64,000 nucleotides of DNA from positions 62,001 to 126,000 of the forward strand of contig NZ_QGGX01000002.1 in the NCBI RefSeq assembly GCF_003148805.1, read 5' to 3'. The position numbers and the translations under genes were made by a program. This document shows, piece after piece, positions 62,996-64,000 of the stretch. The DNA comes from Aminobacter sp. AP02. GTDB taxonomy: Bacteria; Pseudomonadota; Alphaproteobacteria; Rhizobiales; Rhizobiaceae. Below the pieces are notes generated by a model. That model was not told where the DNA came from. It worked only from the letters and a program-made list of their open reading frames with translations, and did no database searches. Numbering within the stretch: the first letter of the stretch is position 1; every line of letters starts with the position of its first letter.

Positions 62996-63523
62996 ATGAC
63001 CACTTCCGCTCGCGCCTTCGCGCGTCCGTCTTTCCGCAGCATCGAAGAGCGCCTTGGCATGGTCGTCCTTGCCGCGATGCTGCTGTTTGCCTCGACCCAC
63101 GCCTTCGCCCATGGCTTCAAGGTTGGGGATCTCGAGATCGGCCACCCCTGGTCGCGCGCAACGCCTGCCGGCGCCAAGGTCGCGGCCGGCTATCTGACCG
63201 TCAAGAACAACGGCAGCCAGCCGGACCGGCTGGTCTCGATCCAGTCCGACGTCTCCGACAAGGCCGAGATCCATGAGATGGCGGTCGATGCCAAGGGCGT
63301 TATGACCATGCGCCAGATCACCGGCGGCGTCGAAATCCCAGCCGGCGGCGAAGTCGCATTCAAGCCGGGCGCCTATCACATCATGTTCATGGGCCTGAAG
63401 GCGCCGGTGAAGGAAGGCGAAAAATTCTCCGGCACGCTGACCTTCGAGAAGGCGGGCACGGTGACGGTCGAGTTCCAGGCCGACAAGATGGGCGGCCAGA
63501 GCCAAGACCACTCCGGCCACTAA
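62996..63523 (+). CDS. Periplasmic copper chaperone PCu(A)C
   Basis: A 175-residue exported protein with a signal peptide (VVLAAMLLFASTHAFA) and a PCu(A)C domain: IGHPWSRATPAGAKVAAGYL, the copper ligands HEM (DKAEIHEMAVDAKG) and M-x-x-x in GVMTMRQI, and the late H-x-M pair of YHIMFMGLKAPVKEGE. A second His-rich end (DHSGH) may add copper binding. It delivers Cu(I) to cytochrome oxidase CuA. The start at 62996 has GGAG seven bases upstream. It is three bases from the CopC gene. Confidence 0.92.
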   Translation: MTTSARAFARPSFRSIEERLGMVVLAAMLLFASTHAFAHGFKVGDLEIGHPWSRATPAGAKVAAGYLTVKNNGSQPDRLVSIQSDVSDKAEIHEMAVDAKGVMTMRQITGGVEIPAGGEVAFKPGAYHIMFMGLKAPVKEGEKFSGTLTFEKAGTVTVEFQADKMGGQSQDHSGH

Positions 63524-63526
63524 GAG

Positions 63527-64000
63527 ATGGGCGCGGACAAGCCACTGCCTCGCCGTGGCAGCCTCGTGCTGCCCGATGGCGTACGCCGGTGGCTTGCTGG
63601 CCTGATGCTTGCGGCTGCTGCCCTCGTCGGCGCTACGGCAGCGGCAAGCGCCCATGCCTCCCTCATTCGTTCGACACCTGTCGAAGGCGCTGTCGTCGGG
63701 CAGATGCCGGCGCAAATCATGCTGACATTCAGCGAGCCGGTGACCCCGCTGGTGGTCTTGCTCATGCGTCCGGACGGCCGCTCCGACCGGCTCGAGGGCG
63801 TTGACTCCGGTGACGGTGTCGGTGTCGACTTGCCGGCGACGGATATGCCTGATGGCACTTATCTGCTGTCGTGGCGGGTGGTGTCCTCAGACGGGCATCC
63901 CGTCGGCGGTACCGTGACATTTTCGGTGGGCTCTGCGAGCGCGACGGCGCCGGCGATGCCAGTCGCGGCCGACGAGAGGCTGCGCGCGGCACTTTGGGCT
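63527..64000 (+). CDS. CopC-type copper-resistance protein, 5' part
   Basis: The first 158 codons of a gene that runs past the window. A signal peptide (LAGLMLAAAALVGATAAASA) is followed by HASLIRSTPVEGAVVG, in which the N-terminal His binds copper after cleavage. FSEPVTPLVVLLMRPDG and WRVVSSDGHPVGGTVTFSVG complete the CopC fold with its second histidine. Continuation as a CopC-CopD fusion is likely, since an Ala/Pro linker begins at the end. It starts three bases after the PCu(A)C stop, so they are co-transcribed. Confidence 0.88.
   Translation, partial: MGADKPLPRRGSLVLPDGVRRWLAGLMLAAAALVGATAAASAHASLIRSTPVEGAVVGQMPAQIMLTFSEPVTPLVVLLMRPDGRSDRLEGVDSGDGVGVDLPATDMPDGTYLLSWRVVSSDGHPVGGTVTFSVGSASATAPAMPVAADERLRAALWA

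Noticed and set aside
62369-63715. Minus-strand frame of 448 codons over the copper genes.
   Set aside because: Antisense to PCu(A)C and CopC, which have signal peptides and copper ligands; no family features of its own.

Overview
The window is a chromosome-like stretch of a GC-rich alphaproteobacterium, most likely of the order Rhizobiales near Mesorhizobium, Aminobacter or other Phyllobacteriaceae. This rests on family content seen here: a DnaE2 mutasome polymerase, Ku/LigD end joining, an IalB-family protein, many ABC uptake systems with LysR and IclR regulators, an alphaproteobacterial anti-Shine-Dalgarno sRNA and a GC-rich intergenic hairpin repeat. No phage, integrase, transposase, CRISPR array or plasmid replication gene was seen.

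Layout. 0-3.5 kb: end of dnaE2, a Trm112-like protein, a LON-domain protein, a thioredoxin-TPR protein, a ProX-type tRNA-editing enzyme and tRNA-Gly(GCC). 3.8-10.5 kb: a small secreted protein, then a tight same-strand DNA-repair unit of LigD, Ku, a BRCT-HTH-TPR protein, an alpha/beta hydrolase and exonuclease III. 10.5-12.5 kb: a broken DUF1214 gene beside an intact DUF1254/DUF1214 gene. 12.7-29.0 kb: a catabolic island with two LysR regulators. One operon encodes an MHPCO-like flavin monooxygenase, a cofactor-free 2,4-dioxygenase of the Hod/Qdo type and a kynurenine-formamidase-like hydrolase. The next has a DHDPS-family lyase, 3-hydroxyanthranilate 3,4-dioxygenase, a metallo-beta-lactamase-fold hydrolase, a complete branched-chain-type ABC importer, an aspartate-dehydrogenase-like protein and an aldehyde dehydrogenase. 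A near-identical 15-base element lies in both divergent promoter regions, so the two operons may form one regulon for an N-heteroaromatic or (hydroxy)anthranilate-yielding compound.

29-38.8 kb: a complete non-phosphorylating L-fucose pathway (dehydrogenase, lactonase, dehydratase, ketodeoxyfuconate dehydrogenase, FAH hydrolase) with its own sugar ABC importer, a divergent IclR regulator and a fucose mutarotase nearby. 38.9-45.3 kb: a dipeptide/oligopeptide ABC importer with an M19 dipeptidase. 45.6-59.2 kb: mostly housekeeping genes (glutamate dehydrogenase, LysE exporter, RlmN, IalB, PCD, LMW-PTP, ThpR, TesA with YbbA/YbbP, BI-1 protein, GNAT, Pcm), with one broken GNAT gene. 59.4 kb: an sRNA of the alpha-r14/NfeR1 type with three identical anti-Shine-Dalgarno loops. 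59.8-64 kb: an ALDH7-type dehydrogenase, a double-hotdog thioesterase and the start of a copper-handling cluster (DUF2946, PCu(A)C, CopC cut by the window edge).

Family assignments rest on recognisable motifs and on remembered family sequences; no database search was run. The substrate of the 12.7-29 kb island is inference.
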